A DNA stretch of 64,000 nucleotides from Lampris incognitus (GCF_029633865.1 NC_079224.1:15242890-15306889), one strand, 5' to 3'. Positions 1 through 14,554 are shown, counted from the stretch's first letter. A program made the numbers and translations. The notes: generated from the sequence alone by a model not told the origin.

Positions 1-143
1 ACCCACATCCGGCTTCCCACCCACAGACACGACCAATTGTGTCTGTAGGGACCCCCGACCAAGCCGGAGGTAACACAGGGATTCAAACAGCCGATACCCG
101 TCTTGGTAGGCAACAGAATAGACCACTATGCTACCTGGCTGCT
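1..143 (-). mobile_element. tRNA-derived SINE (family A), truncated by window edge
   Basis: This is the head portion of the SINE family found about ten times in the window, in reverse orientation. The box-B-like stretch (gattcaaac, read in reverse) and the box-A-like stretch near 120-135 match the full-length copy at 46033-46482. The rest lies outside the window. What is seen is sequence identity to the other copies; pol III transcription is inferred. Confidence 0.8.
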
Positions 144-795
144 CATGCAAAACCATTTTTCATTGATTAAATTGACAACATTCTTGATCCCTAATTCTAG
201 TACTGGGGATCAATGGTCAGCCATTGCATGGAAACCCATTCTTATTTCAGAGGTTATTTCACACCGTAACTGGTTCTAACTGGAGAATGCTGAAGCATTT
301 ACATCCACTAACCATTGAGGCTCCATATCAACACCTATGGAATTTGTAGGACCCATCAGCCTCGTAGCAGCCAAAAAAGGTTGAAAAACACCTCCTCTCA
401 CAATTTCTAGTATTTCAGTGACTATGTTTAATACTTGGATGCACAGCTTGGTGCTTGCCACAAGATTGTTTCAATAAATGACCACCTGCTTACAATGGCT
501 TCATAGCTCCAGTGGAGGCACAGTCTACATCAATCCCAGTTTTTATGTAATGTCTTTGGGCAGAAACTCAAACAACAAAAACATCTTGTCAAAATCTTTT
601 GTTTCTGAATGTGGAAATCTAGGGAGTGAGTAAGTGGCTCATTGCTCAAGTCTGCTGGTAATGTGAATAAGTCAGTATATTGCTTTTACTATCTGTGCAG
701 CAAATTTTGTTAAGCAAGTGGATTAATCGATTAGTAAAACCAGTTTAGTGCAAGTTCCTCTGGCCTGCATTATAGACAAAAGAGAAAGCCCTTAC
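144..795. other. no recognised feature
   Basis: AT-rich sequence downstream of the last visible exon of the MAM/LDLa gene, probably intron. I see no MAM or LDLa coding segment and no convincing repeat here. Confidence 0.4.
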
Positions 796-904
796 CACAT
801 GCATCCTCATCCTCCCCTAGGGGGCAGTCTAGATGATAATCACACTTCACGCTGTCCAAAACACACACTTTGCCTTCTGACCGCCAGCAGAAAAACTCAT
901 TATC
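796..904 (-). CDS. exon 35: third LDLa module
   Basis: Bounded by acceptor ...TTTGTAG and donor GTAAGG. It encodes [14 protein letters not shown] and [11 protein letters not shown]. The first cysteine of the module (NPC) is at the end of exon 34. The calcium-site end is DCPLGEDED rather than DCxDGSDE, so calcium binding may be weakened. It ends in phase 1. Confidence 0.75.
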
Positions 905-3878
905 CTACAAAGAGATAAACAAATATAAACACAGATAAAAGAACGCTGTTTTTAAAGTAACTTTATACAAAAACTTAGAAAAAGATTTCTGCGTGTGCTT
1001 TATTTGTCACAGAATTACCTCTGCAACTTCAATCTGGTCACCACTGTCTTGTCCAGCGGTGGCTAACTACGTGCCATGGAGAGCCATTGGTATGCAGGTT
1101 TTCATTCCAACCTGACTCCATACCAGGTGATTCCACTAATACATTCTTCCTCTTTGGTTGAAGGGTTGCTAATCAGTGAAGTCACCTGGTGTGGAGTCCG
1201 GTTGCAATGAAAACCTGCATACACATGGCTCTCCGTGGCACATGGTTAGCCACCCCTGGTCTTGTCAGTTCATAATGCTGACTGTCTTACCTGACAGGGA
1301 TTAGCTGGTGTAGTTGAGGATGTGGGCGGGGCAGAGGTTGTTGATGTGACAGGCAGTTGGCTGTTGTCAGGGTCAATAACACACTCCTTGGAGAAAGAGG
1401 TGTCATCCAAGGCAACCAACCCTCTCTGAACCGCTATTTGCTCATAGCGGAAGACAACCTGAGGAAAAGATGTACAGTAAAAATTTGGCCTTTCTAGTCT
1501 TAATTTGTGTCTTCTATTGTGCTTGTCCTGCCAAGTAACTCTTCTAACATTGCAAAAGATATTTGGGATGGATGAAAACACGTTCTTTTTATTGATCAGA
1601 TTATAGTTTTGATTTTTTTCCATAACATACAATTCATCTTCATCATCTTGGGATGATGGGTATGTGTATTATGGAAAAATAGTTCAAAACTATAATTTGA
1701 AGGATTTTACATGTACATGCGAAAACGGTTGTTAACACGAAAATTGTTAACACTAGGTTAACAAGTAAGAAGTATTAATGCTCAACTCCAGTTGTAGTTA
1801 GATGTGTAGTTCCCTTTTGTTGAGGGCAGCTGCTAATGATACTGGTAAATATCCAGCAATTGAGCTAAGCTAGGCCAAACTCACCATTCAACTTACCCTC
1901 AAACTGCATGTACAGACATAAAAAAGGCATCTATGAGTTTGTTTAACTCTATGTAAGTAGGACACATGGTAAAAAAAAAAAACCCTTGAAATTGAACCAT
2001 CTTTTTTTTTTTTACCAACTGTATTATTGCCAGGCCCTGTGATGGCCTGGTTTCCTGTCCAGGGTGTCTACCTGCCTGCCGCCCAATGACTACTGGGATA
2101 GGCTCAAGCATCCCCGCATCCCTGAGAGCAGGATAAGGGGTTTTGATAATGGATGGATGTATTGATTGTTCTTACTGACCTTGCTGTTGGCTGCAGAGGA
2201 GAAGGTGACCTCTGCTCTTTGCCAACTGTAACTCTGTGATTTGTCCCAGATCCACAGTAAGACATCCTCACTACCAGACTGCAGCGTTCTGGAGTGCACA
2301 GTTAGCCTGGATGTGGCATCATCCAGTCTGTAGTAGACGAATCTAACCTATATGGATACAGCAAGTTTGGTATAGTGACCAAAAAAGATGTGACTGTGCA
2401 CTTTAAAGTAGGAATAACCAACCTCACACACGAGTTAACTCACTTGTTACTTAAAATTGTAGATTTGAGGAAAGATTAAGTGTGACAGCAAAAATACTTC
2501 AGAGACTATTAGAGCAAGACAACAGAATAACCTGGTCAACTTACTTGACGCTGCTTAACATGCTCAGATCTATTCAAGCATCAGAGAGATCATCTCACTG
2601 AAGGCTAATGTTGTTTATTTTGTAAGGTTAAGTATGGCAACAGATGCCCACAAAGGGCTAAGCAGTAGACACACACCAGCTGGGAATAAGCTCATCACTA
2701 CTCATACATACATTTCGATGTAGGCCACACATTTTATGATTGTGGATGAATGTAAAAATCTACTTGTCTTCTTCTTAGCCTATCCTGAGGTCAGTCACAT
2801 TGATTACTACACATTTGTCTCACTGTTTTGAATCACTCCCTGAATAAATAGTAGTGTGAACTAATACCTTTGTAATGTTAAAGGGCATAATGAAAAACGG
2901 CTAAAGCCTGACAGTCCCACCCTCTCCAAGTTACTGTATGGCAATGTTCATCAATACTTACTGTGCAGTTCGCGCTGGGCAGTAACGTAACGGAGAGGAT
3001 CTCTGAGGTCTGGCCTGTCTGTTTAGTTACAGGGATGATATAGTGACCTGGAAAGACAGGGGATTATGCAATGTCAATTTAGAGTACAGCGTAAGTCATC
3101 TGATGGTGCAGTCAATGACGGCAATGAGGCCAATGTACCATCAATATAAATCTAACAAGTGTGCAAAATTTTGAGTTTTATTTTCTAAATCGATAAACTG
3201 TATTTTGGTGTTTACCTGTTGCTACATCCTCTTACATGATACTATCTTAAGGCTACATGATGACATCGCTGTAGTTGCAGAGTTTTCCCTTTCTAAAGAA
3301 GATGGTGCAATCTATTTCCCTTTAGTATTTTTTCATTATTAAGATAGTAGGAATAAAGATAGGGGCAGTGAACCATATTGAAAGGAAGAGAAAAATGCTT
3401 CAGCTGAGTTCAAATCCAAATACTGCAGTAAAACATACAGTTTTCCAGTTGTAGGGGTTTTCACCCCGACACTATGTCTGCATGCATGTCAGCCCCGTAC
3501 CTGCAGCAGTGTTTTGGGTGTGGTCCCTTGGAGGTCCATGGCCAGGCCAGGAGTGCTGTGCTTTCGTGTGTGTCCAATTGGCCCCGGGTGTATCCACCTC
3601 ACTATTGGCCCAGAAACACAGGCCCTGTTCGAAACTACAGCGCTCCAATATTCCCTGTTGCACTGCAAGATAGTGGGAGGATGGGAGCAGATTGAGCAGA
3701 TTGATTGAGAGCAGGGTACCCATATAATGCCTTTAGCTTCCTCAGATCCTGTATCTCTGCCTCTCATGGTTTACTTGACCCCACCTTAGATGTTATTGAT
3801 TATTCACTTTTTTATGTTTTTTATTCTTGTATATGCTTCTTATATAGCCTATTTGTGTGCATATGTGCGATGGTGCAA

Positions 3879-3940
<62 letters not shown>

Positions 3941-5218
3941 TATATTTATAAATCCATCCATTATCCAAACCACTTATCCTGCCCTCAGGGTCACGGGGAG
4001 GCTGGAGCCTATCCCAGCAGTTATTGGACGGCAGGTGGGGAGACACCCTGGACAGGCCACTAGGCCATCACAGGGCCATGTATAATAGCTGACTTGACTC
4101 AACCTTACTGCTGATAAACATGATTAGATGGGTTAAATGGAAATCTAGAAGAAAATAAAAGATGCAAACCTCACAACTGTTCAAATTCAAATTTTGATTG
4201 GCATGTCATAATGTCTAAATCAGATGCTTGGCTATTTCCTCAGTTAGAAAAACTAAAAAGATAGGAGCTTTGTAAAACTCCCAAGATCAACTGGTAGCAT
4301 CACATTTAAGGTAACTCTACCCTAAATAACAGCGTGCCGCTAAAGGACCCTCAACGTCACACAAATTACACTCTAAAAAAAACACATTTTAACACTTAAG
4401 TTTCATTATTTTAAATATGCCTTCCATACAGACTGTTTTCATAGCTCACCACAATTAGTCTCATCAGATTCGTCCCCACAGTCATCGCTAAAGTCACACA
4501 CTCTGCTCTGCTCCACACACACACTGTTGTTGCAGGCGAACATCCCCACTGGACACAAAGGCTGAGGCTCTGGAAAGGATGTGACGGCAAAATGTAATAC
4601 ACCCGAAACTTTATTCTGTCTACATTTTTACTGTTCATTGTGTAAATTGTAGCATAATGGCACTTTCGTAACTGAAGCTGCCATAATATAGTGCCAAGGC
4701 CAGTAATAATGCGTGTGCAATGTGGCTCATTTCATGTTATTGGAATTGTTATTGCACACACATTATTATTGTTATGATTAGAAGAAGGGGTACTGTAGAA
4801 GTATTTGTGGCTATATTATCATAGCAGTGGAAGGTAGGAAAAGGAAAACATAAAGTTTGAGAGGTGGTCAAACTCAACGCGGTTCTCTTTATACCAGGCA
4901 AAGTACAGTTGGAGAAGTCTATGTCATCAATGGCGATGTCTCCAAGCACGCTGAAGTTCCTGGTGGCTTGAAACAGGATATCGAAGTCCTGAGGGGTACG
5001 GCCAACCGTGACCTCGCTGTGATGCCACAAGTCCCCCTGGTCTCCTGAGAGCCACCACAGTGGCGTGATCCTGGAACTTTCCTTTAGAAGCACTTGCATC
5101 TTACCTATACCTGTAACAATGTGCATACACCCACGTCATATGCAGGATTAAGTCCCAATGCATGCATGTGAGGGCATATACATATAGACTCGTATATGCA
5201 TGCAGGTACATATGTACA

Positions 5219-5266
<48 letters not shown>

Positions 5267-8200
5267 TATGCACGCACCTTCTCCATAGATATGGTAATAG
5301 AAATGCAGTGTGCACGTAGCGCTGGCCTGCTTCATGGTGGGACTCTGGAAAGTAGCAGAGCTGTTTGCTTCTCTCTGGTGAGTATGCACTGCCATATACC
5401 AACCTAAATGAATACAGGTTAGGACCCAATTATTAACCTAGGAGACGAGTCAAGTGTCTTATTTAGTCTACAACTCACAAGAACAGCACACACCACTGGA
5501 AAAAAAGTCTAAATTACAATAACAATATAGTTCATCATTAGTGAATGGAAACAGATTTGCCAGAAATGCACAGAAAATGGGGTAGGATGTGGAAGTGGCG
5601 CTTAAACCATTTACGAATTGTCCTGTTACATGTGAGATCCCAAAGGAAGCATCTGTTATTTTTTATATGCGCTGCAAATTGTGAGCATTTACTAGATGCT
5701 CACATCCAAAAGTGACTTACAATGAGTGCAGTAGACGAAAAAGCTTCACTTCCCATATCAGTAAAAAAAAAAGAATAAGAAAAAGAAAAGAAAAGAAAAG
5801 GGCCTTTGTTCTCCTACATGAACCTAATCTTGGACACTAAATCTACGGATCAAATTATTTGTCTCCCTCACATTTCTTGACTCTCTGTTACATAGTAGAT
5901 AATAGGGCTGGCTGGTTGGTTATGACACTGATGGGCTGTGCAGACGAATATACCTCATTGATTTAATCATTTTTTTCAGAGCCTTCGGTTTTCTTTTACA
6001 ATGTGATTTAACTGTTTTTGAATTTCCTCTCTTATTGTCTGAATGACAGGTTAGGGAAGTCAAGATTATAAAATTGATTTCATTTCTCAGACTGACTCAA
6101 AAAACCTGTTTGGTAAAAGTGAAAGGGTGTCCTCTTCCCTCTCTTAACAACTTCATGTGTTCACTCAACATCCAGTTTCTTCAGCGGGCGGTATAAGACA
6201 GGGCTGACAAATGTCTGGGTGTGGTTGTATGTGACTGTATACACCTGAAGCAGTGTGGTACTGAATAAGAACATGCCTTCTAACCAAACCTCATCAAAAA
6301 TGCTTTATCTCCCCATTTTCTATAAAGAGGGCTACTCGCTGATCTTCCTGTCACTTGAGTCTGAAAAAGAAGAGATATCCATGGCAAGACATGTGACTTA
6401 AGGCAATAAGCAGAGTTACCTGGAAAACTGGTTCTACATCCAGGGTTGGGTGATTGATAGTGAGTATAGCCTTGCTCTACCATGTTTATCTGTGACCAAG
6501 TACTTTCCCTGCATAGATAATGGTTAATGGTTATTTATTACCATTTCTTATCATTATTAACAGTTTGATTTGCTTGTCTATTTTGCCTCTGATTTAAAGC
6601 GTCTGAGTATTTAGAAAAGTGCAATATAAGTCTGACGTATCATTACAAATATTTTTATTATTATTATTAAGACAGATAAGGTGAGGCATCCGGGTAGTGT
6701 AGCGGTCTATCCCATTGCCTACCAACACGGGGATCACTGGTTCGAATCCCCATGTTACCTCCGGCTTGGTTGGGTGTCCCTACAGACACAATTGGCCATG
6801 TCGGCGGGTGGAACGCCGGATGTGGGTATGTGTCCTGGTCGCTGCACCAGAGCCTCCTCTGGTTGGTTGGGGCGCCTGTTTGGGGGGAGAGGGAACTTGG
6901 AGGAACAGCGTGATCCTCCCGTGTGCTACATCCACCTGGCGAAACCCCTCACTGTCAGGTTAAAAGAAGCGGCTGGCAACTCCACATGTATCAGAGGAGG
7001 CATATGGTAGTCTGCAGCCCTCCCCAGATCGGCAGATGGGGTGGAGCAGTGACCGGGATGGCTCAGAAGAGAGGGGTAATTGGCTGGATACAATTGGGGA
7101 GAAAAAAAGGGGGGGGGGATCCAAAAAAAAAAAGAAAAAAGAAAGACAAGGTAGGACTTACCGAGTTCATTGCCCAGCGTGTTGTCCACAGAAGGCCCAG
7201 CACTGTCGGTGTCTGAGGCATTCCTGCCCCTCTGCCACTGGAGATGTCCGAGACTGATGTCCTCCCATCCACAGGTATTATTCTCAAAAGAACAGCCGAC
7301 AAATCCCCCACTTGTTTCATTGACTGCAGGGTAGAGGTGTGCAGACAGAGATAAGGTGGGGAGAGAGAGAATTGGAGCGTGCCGGACATAGCATTTTTCG
7401 AATTCGTTTTGCATTGCAAGTTTTACAGTAATGGAATGAAAAAATGATCACTGTACCTGGACAAAGACCTGGTGTGACACTGACATCATCAATGGCAATA
7501 AATCCACTGTCTGTAGACTCTGCTTCAATCAGTACCTGAACAAGATATGGTTAACCATATCAGATGAGATCAGCAAACTAGTATGTTTTTATCATCAATA
7601 TTAGCAGTTCATAACTCCAAATAACTACGTGTCAGTTAAGAGGCATGACGTGATGATTAGAGGATCATACCTGGAAAGGTTCTGTCCTCATGGCAGAATC
7701 AGAGAAGGGGACCCAGTTGGGTCCACCACTGCTAATCTGAAAAATCTGCTCTGCCTCTGATAATCCTGAGCGCACAAACACACGCAACGTGCCTGAGTCA
7801 CTGGAAAATAATGGAATATTTAGACAATCCTGTGAGTTGTGGTAAGATGCTTTGCTCAGTCATTCTTACTTATGTTGTACAATCATGGTAATACAGTCCC
7901 TTAAAAAACACGTTCTCCCCTTGACTATTTGCTCATTCATAGTGCAATAAAATCTGTTACAGATTTAATTTATTCAAAATTTCTGGTCATTATTGCAAAC
8001 AAAGTACTCTGAAGCTGGTATCAGTGATAGCCAAATAGTTACTCTAGAACTTGATGTGACTCTATACATTTCAAATGACAGAAAGATCAAGTTTGTAAAG
8101 CGTTCACCTTTTGCATCAATTGGGGCTATATTTCTATGCTTGCAAAAATGTGCAAAAATAAAATTTCCATGCCGTAGTTTTAAACTATATCCACCTCAGA

Positions 8201-9981
8201 CCTAATTTTCAGATTTAAACTTGAGAATCTCATTTTTTTCTTCATGATTGAGTCTCCTCAGTTTATCTTGAATGTTTTATAGGGAACTATGGCTCGGATT
8301 AAACCCAACACAATAGGTGATTGAAGCCCACTTCCTGAGGAAGTAGGATTGCTAAAAAGTGCACCATCTGTATTTTCACATACAGTGCAGGGAGGACAAC
8401 GCTTTACTGTGTCATTGAAACCACAGACTAAACATGAACAGCAAATATTCATTACACACACATTTTACTCTGTGCTAAAGTATGGGTGAGTAATGGCGAG
8501 TTCACCTTGTACCCTACACTCACCTTGTACCATACACTCCCATTGCAATAAACTGAGGAAAGTAATGATCGAAAGCAAAATTAAAAAGAACAGTTTTAAA
8601 AGAAAATATAATTGAAACCCCTAAAACACTTTTAGATGAAGTCTGTTGAAATTCAGATGGATACAAATCAATGTAACACTGGTGGCCATTCAAGCAGAAC
8701 GAAAACAAATGCTCTAATGTTTTAGACATTTAGATACAGCTGTAGAACTACCTTTTACCTTATAGATACAGATACACATTGTTGTTGGCGTATTATAAAA
8801 TATTCCATATAATACTACAAATAAACGTGTTTGGTAACATGCAGTGATGTGTGAAAAGGGTTTTTTGTGTGAATGTTACCATGATTTGTGGCTGTTTGTG
8901 TTTAACAGGAAAACCCCCCCTTTTTTTGCATGACCATGTATTGCTAGCTTCCTATGTCTTCATCCAAACATTAGAGCAACACATATTAATCCAGGATCTG
9001 ACCTGTTAGCCATGTAGTACCAAAAGGTGAGACAGAAGGTGCTGTTCTTCAGATGGATCCATTCTGAGCCTATCAGAGCTCGACTGGTGTGGTTCTGGGG
9101 CTGAGATGGGCTCAGTAAAAACATACCTAAATGGATTTTTGTTTTTAAAAAAAGTTAGAAATTAACTGAATTCAGTAGCTGAAATAGTAAGAAAAAAGAA
9201 GAAAAAACCAATTGAGAAACACAATAATGTGTATTTTACACTGATATCAATGATTTGTCGTAACTAACAAATGGATGAAGATGAAGAAACATTTTTTTCC
9301 ATAGGGGCGATGAAGTTTATTTGCTCTATCTTGCCTTACCCTCAGGGGTGTGAGTGGTGTGATCTATTGATGGACCACCGAAGTGTCCGTCTGCCTGAAC
9401 CCAGTCATGGCCATCGTCCTTGTGAACATTGACCCAGGTACACTGACCTGATTCAAAGTCACAGCTGCCTGTGGGAGTGCAGGCCCCGGCCCTCATCGAC
9501 ACATCATCTATCTGCACTGTGGAAGTGGTGTCTGGAGCATGGATTGCCTTGAATGCCACCTGATGAAAAAAAATAGCTCTTACCATTAAAAATTGTTTCT
9601 TTAACTTCCCTTACTTGAACGTTAAAAAAAATGTAATCAAGCAAAAGTAATGACAAGGAAAAGTGTAATAGAAAACAAGTGTTACAACAGGAGATCTACC
9701 TTAAGGACAATAACCATAGTAGATGTGGCAAAGGCTGTAACTTTCTCCCTCAGTAAACAGACAAAGTCTGGACAGACAGACTGACAGACTATGTAAAGGC
9801 AGCTGGAGCAATGCAATGTGAGCTGCTTACGCGAAATTTGTAAGGGGAAGACAGTGTGAGCTCTGCCACCTCCCAGCCTCTAGAGGGAGCTCCAGAGCGT
9901 TGCCACAAAGCCGGACCGTCTTCCCCGCTTTGCAGCACATGGACAGACAGAATGTCGGAGGAGCCGGCTGATAACCAGTAC

Positions 9982-10018
<37 letters not shown>

Positions 10019-13000
10019 AATCCATAAGGGACCGTTCACATGTTGTGTCTTTTGCGCGCACAACTTCCATTAATTACAAAAGAGACGCACGACAAGGGTG
10101 CTCAAAACCAAAAGCGACGCCGTCGCGCATTCGTTACACTGGATTTATTTTTTTCAGGCGCGTCTGTGGCGCACCGAGACGGAAAACCTCAACTTTTTCT
10201 GACGCAGCAAGCGCACCACAGGTCATGTGACAAGAATTAACTAATCGTGCTTCAGTGCTTCACCCTTTCCGTCCAAGGACAAAGCTAGTAGTAGAGCTAC
10301 TGTGAGGGATGTACGGTGCTGGAAATACATTTATCTTTGTTTTGACTTTTTTCTTTGTTAAGTTGGTTTAGTCAGCGAGGCTTACTGCTAAATTACCGCA
10401 ACTTTTCCCGCATGAAATGCAGTGGCGCCCCCAGAAATGTTTCATAGGGGTGGCCAAATGGGGCCACTGAAAATCTTGGGGTGACACACCAAAACCAAAA
10501 GCCATGACTGAATTTCGGGAATTCTATGATGCTGTTGTAGCATACTGTATAGGCTAGTTGAAAACTGTCAATATGACAATTAAGAAAAATATACATTATT
10601 GATTTAAATGAACAGCACCTAATGTAAAATATCAGAAGCATATTCTGCATATGCGACTCGTGGCTGGGGGGGCCAGCGGGGGGGCCAAGGATAGTATCAG
10701 GGTGGCCGTGGCCACCCCTTGGGGGCGCCACTGATGAAATGGCCAAATCAGCAGACCGCTTGTAGTTCGGACGTGTCGCGATAACTTAGGTCATCGCAGT
10801 GCGCAGCTTTTGGTTGCTTAGTAACGTCAGGTGCGACAGTAGCGCAACCTCCCAAGCGCCTTGGACAGAAGAATAAATGCGTTTTCCACGTGTTTTTAGA
10901 CGTAACATGTGAACGGTCCCTAAGACAGCATATTTTGTTATAAGCAAGGAAAGGATCTGTTTTACTAAACTCACCAGAAGCGTGCACACATCGCTGCCGT
11001 TGAGCGGAGCTCCGACGTGAGGAGCTGTGCTACTTCAGGCTCTGTAGTATTCGGCTGCATTACCGTCGTGTAGAAACCTTTCGTAGCAGGGAAAACACAG
11101 GGAATTACAACCGCTTCAAATATTTCAGTCTCAAGCCATTTTCCAATGAACAAGTTCCAACAAACATGCCATAAATGAAACTTAGGTTGTTCAGTCTGTG
11201 GTTTGCGTATTTAACCTACAGTACATTTTGAAGTCTTTACTTAGCCGAGGAAAATGATTTGATGAATATGAATAACCATTTTAACGCTGCCGTGCTTCAA
11301 AGGGATATAACACACATCCACACGCATGGTACAACCACAGTTATCAACAGTTTGCCAGTGACATCAGCAGCAGCTAACTGTTTCTAGGTTAGGTGCATGG
11401 GAAACAATTACGATATTCAACATGATCTCTTTAGTTGTAGAGATAACTCTCCATTTGCAGCCATGATACTGAGCAGTCAGTGTGCCTCTGAAATTCAGAC
11501 AAATTTGTGCGACTATCAGTAAAGTTACCGCCTGGTTTGCTGTATTGTGTAAGAAAATGCGAATATCAACGCCACGTAAAGTCGCATAACAAAATGCGAC
11601 TAACAATGCTACATTATACAGCCGTATGTAACGTTGTTATTTGTATTCCTTTTTTCCATTTTTCGGATTCCCCCCCCCCGCCCTCTTTTTCTCCCTAGTT
11701 GTATCTGGCCAACTACCCCACTCTTCCCGAGCCGTCAAAGTTGCTGCTTCACCCCCTCTGCCGATCCGGGGACTGCAGACTACCACATGCCTCCTCCCAT
11801 ACATGTGGAGTCCCCAGCCGCTTCTTTTCACCTGACAGTGAGGAGTTTCGCCAGGGGGACGTAGCGCATGGGAGGATCACGCCATTCCCCCCAGAACAGG
11901 CGTCCCGACTGACCAGAGGAGGCGCTAGTGCAGCAACCAGGACACACACCCACATCCGGCTTCCCACCCGCAGACATGGCCAATTGTGTCTGTAGGGACG
12001 CCAGACCAAGCTGGAGGTTAACACAGGGATTCGAACTGCCGATCCCTGTTTTGGTAGGTAATGGAATAGACCACTATGCTACCAGGACGTCCAGGAAGTA
12101 AGTTTTCACATTCACAAGTTGTCCACCAGAGACGCCACTGGCAGACACAATTTAAGCAGAATTTTAGAGAAACAAAGAAGACTGCTCAGTACTATGGCTT
12201 CTAATGGAGGGTTATCGCCCCACATGTAGAGATCATGTTGAAAATTGTGATTTGTCTTCCTTTAAATGAACTCACCATTCTCAGTTCCATAAGTATGGTC
12301 CAAACGATCTTTGGTTCCTTTTTTGCGAACCCAGCGACCCATGTGGCTGACATCATTCTCAAGGTCACAATCGTCAGACTCAAATCCACACACACCCAAA
12401 TCTAAAGATTAAAAAAAAGCAAAAGCTGTGATATTGTTTTTCCCCCATCTACATATTTACATTTCTTGTACTTTTCAACCAAAAAAACCCAACTATTATA
12501 TATCTTAATATTTTTATTTACTTAGATTATATAAATATATATTTTTATACATATATATACAAATATAATACATATATGATATATAAAAATAAATATAAAT
12601 TATATACATAAATAATTATACTTATGTAGTATTTTTTAATTATAAGTATTTTCATTTCTTGTACTTTCCAACAAAAAAAAAACCCGAAATAAAATGTACA
12701 ATTACTGAGTGTGCCAGGACCGATGGTGATGTGATAAGATTAACTCACTCCAGCTACTGCAGTTTCCCTCCGTCACTTTAATATCATCAATGGCAATAAA
12801 GCCTCTGCTGCTGATGTTCTTATGACCAACGAACACGATCTGCAATGAGCACAAGTCATTAGGTCCATATCCCTCAGGTGTCAGGACCTGGGTTGAATGA
12901 TATTGAATGAATACCCAACGTAAAACCTGCTATACCCCCAGCATTTATTATCTAATACAAACAAAGACAATGTTCCTGAAGACCCGATAAAGGAACAGCA

Positions 13001-14521
13001 GGACAGAGGGTTGTCATTTTAGATTAAACAAAAAGTTTTATTTGCTTAGTGCTGCAGGTTTTATTAATAATTTGCTTTTTTTCCCCTTTAGTTTGAGTGC
13101 ATGGGTGAATATGTGCCTTTGTGCACGCGTGTCAATGTGTGAAAGCTTACCTTCCCTCCATTGCTGGTGTCGATGTTCACCTGCGCATTTGTCCATTTTG
13201 GATCCTGGCTGCCTTGGCGAGTCCAAGCTAACTGTTCAGAGCTATTCTACAAGGAAAAGGTGTGAACAAAGCAATTCACTGGGGCTTTGTGATAAGGTAC
13301 TTCATCACACTCTGTAGTCACTGAAATCACTACAGTTCATGATTCACTCATTATCGCCCACGCTATACGTCTTCATGAACTATACTGAACTAGCCATTTG
13401 GCGTACTTACGCTTTCAACCAGTAGATCAAGGGTGGACACTGATGGCCCCAGCATGTAATACCAGAATCCCACACATATGTGTGATTTTTGAACGGTGAT
13501 AGGGATAGAGATGGCTGCACTCGCCCTGTCCTTGGAGCTGGATCCATTCATCAGTAGGTAGAATCCTTGACAAGAAGAAGAGACACAGAGGCTGCAGACT
13601 GCCAGACCATAATGTAAAATGCCATATGTGGTATTGTATTATTGTTCTTTTCCATTTATCATCTACATGACAATGCCAGCATTTCCGCTGAATCTAATGT
13701 TGACCGTTTATGTACCGTGATAAATGTCTTTATGCATGCTCAATAACCCAGGTAAGGAAATCACAGAAAGTTGAATCAATTGACTCAACTTTCTGTGATA
13801 CTGTGATAAATGCGTGTTGATGCCTCATGGTCAACTTGACGGTCGGCTGAAAAGAGATCAAGCTCCGGAATTGCATAACGTGTGGTTTGAACAAATGATC
13901 GGTTTTTTTTTTCATCATAAAACAAGATGGTTACAACACGGGGATCGCCGGTTCAAATCCCCGCATTACCTCCGGCTTGGTGGGGCATCCCTACAGACAC
14001 AATTGACCGTGTCTGAGGGTGGGAAGCCAGATGTAGGTATGTGCCCTGGTTGTTTTCACTAGCGCCTCCTCTGGTCGGTCGGGGTGCCTGTTCGGGAGGG
14101 AGGGGGAACTGGGGGGGAATAGCGTGATCCTCCTACACGTTACGTCCTCCTGGTGAAACTCCTCACTGTCAGGTGAAAAGAAGTGGCTGGTGACTCCATA
14201 TGTATCGGAGGAAACATGTGGTAGTCTGCAGACCTCCCTGGATCAGCAGAGGGGGCAGAGCAGCGACCGGGACGGCTTGGAAGAGTGGGGTAAATCCCCC
14301 CCAAAAAAAAACAAAAAACAAGATGGTTACCAAAATATCTGGTGGGCTGAGCATGAGCAGTCCTTGCTTCATCCCATCTCAGCATCAGTTTATTCAGGGT
14401 ATACTTCTTTTTGTGGTGGATGGGTGTAGTGACGGCACAGGTTTGGCAGCAGGCAGAATTAGGAAGATCTCATCTGGGCAATGAGAAACTGATTCACAAC
14501 TAATCTTTCTGCTTTATATGC

Positions 14522-14554
<33 letters not shown>

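Noticed and set aside
276..461. 61-codon minus-strand frame as a further exon of the MAM gene
   Set aside because: No MAM or LDLa residues and no convincing acceptor. The true next exon is probably outside the window.
6280..6483. Extra MAM exon between exons 27 and 28
   Set aside because: No cysteine/FWY pattern or paired splice sites, and the phase chain is complete without it.
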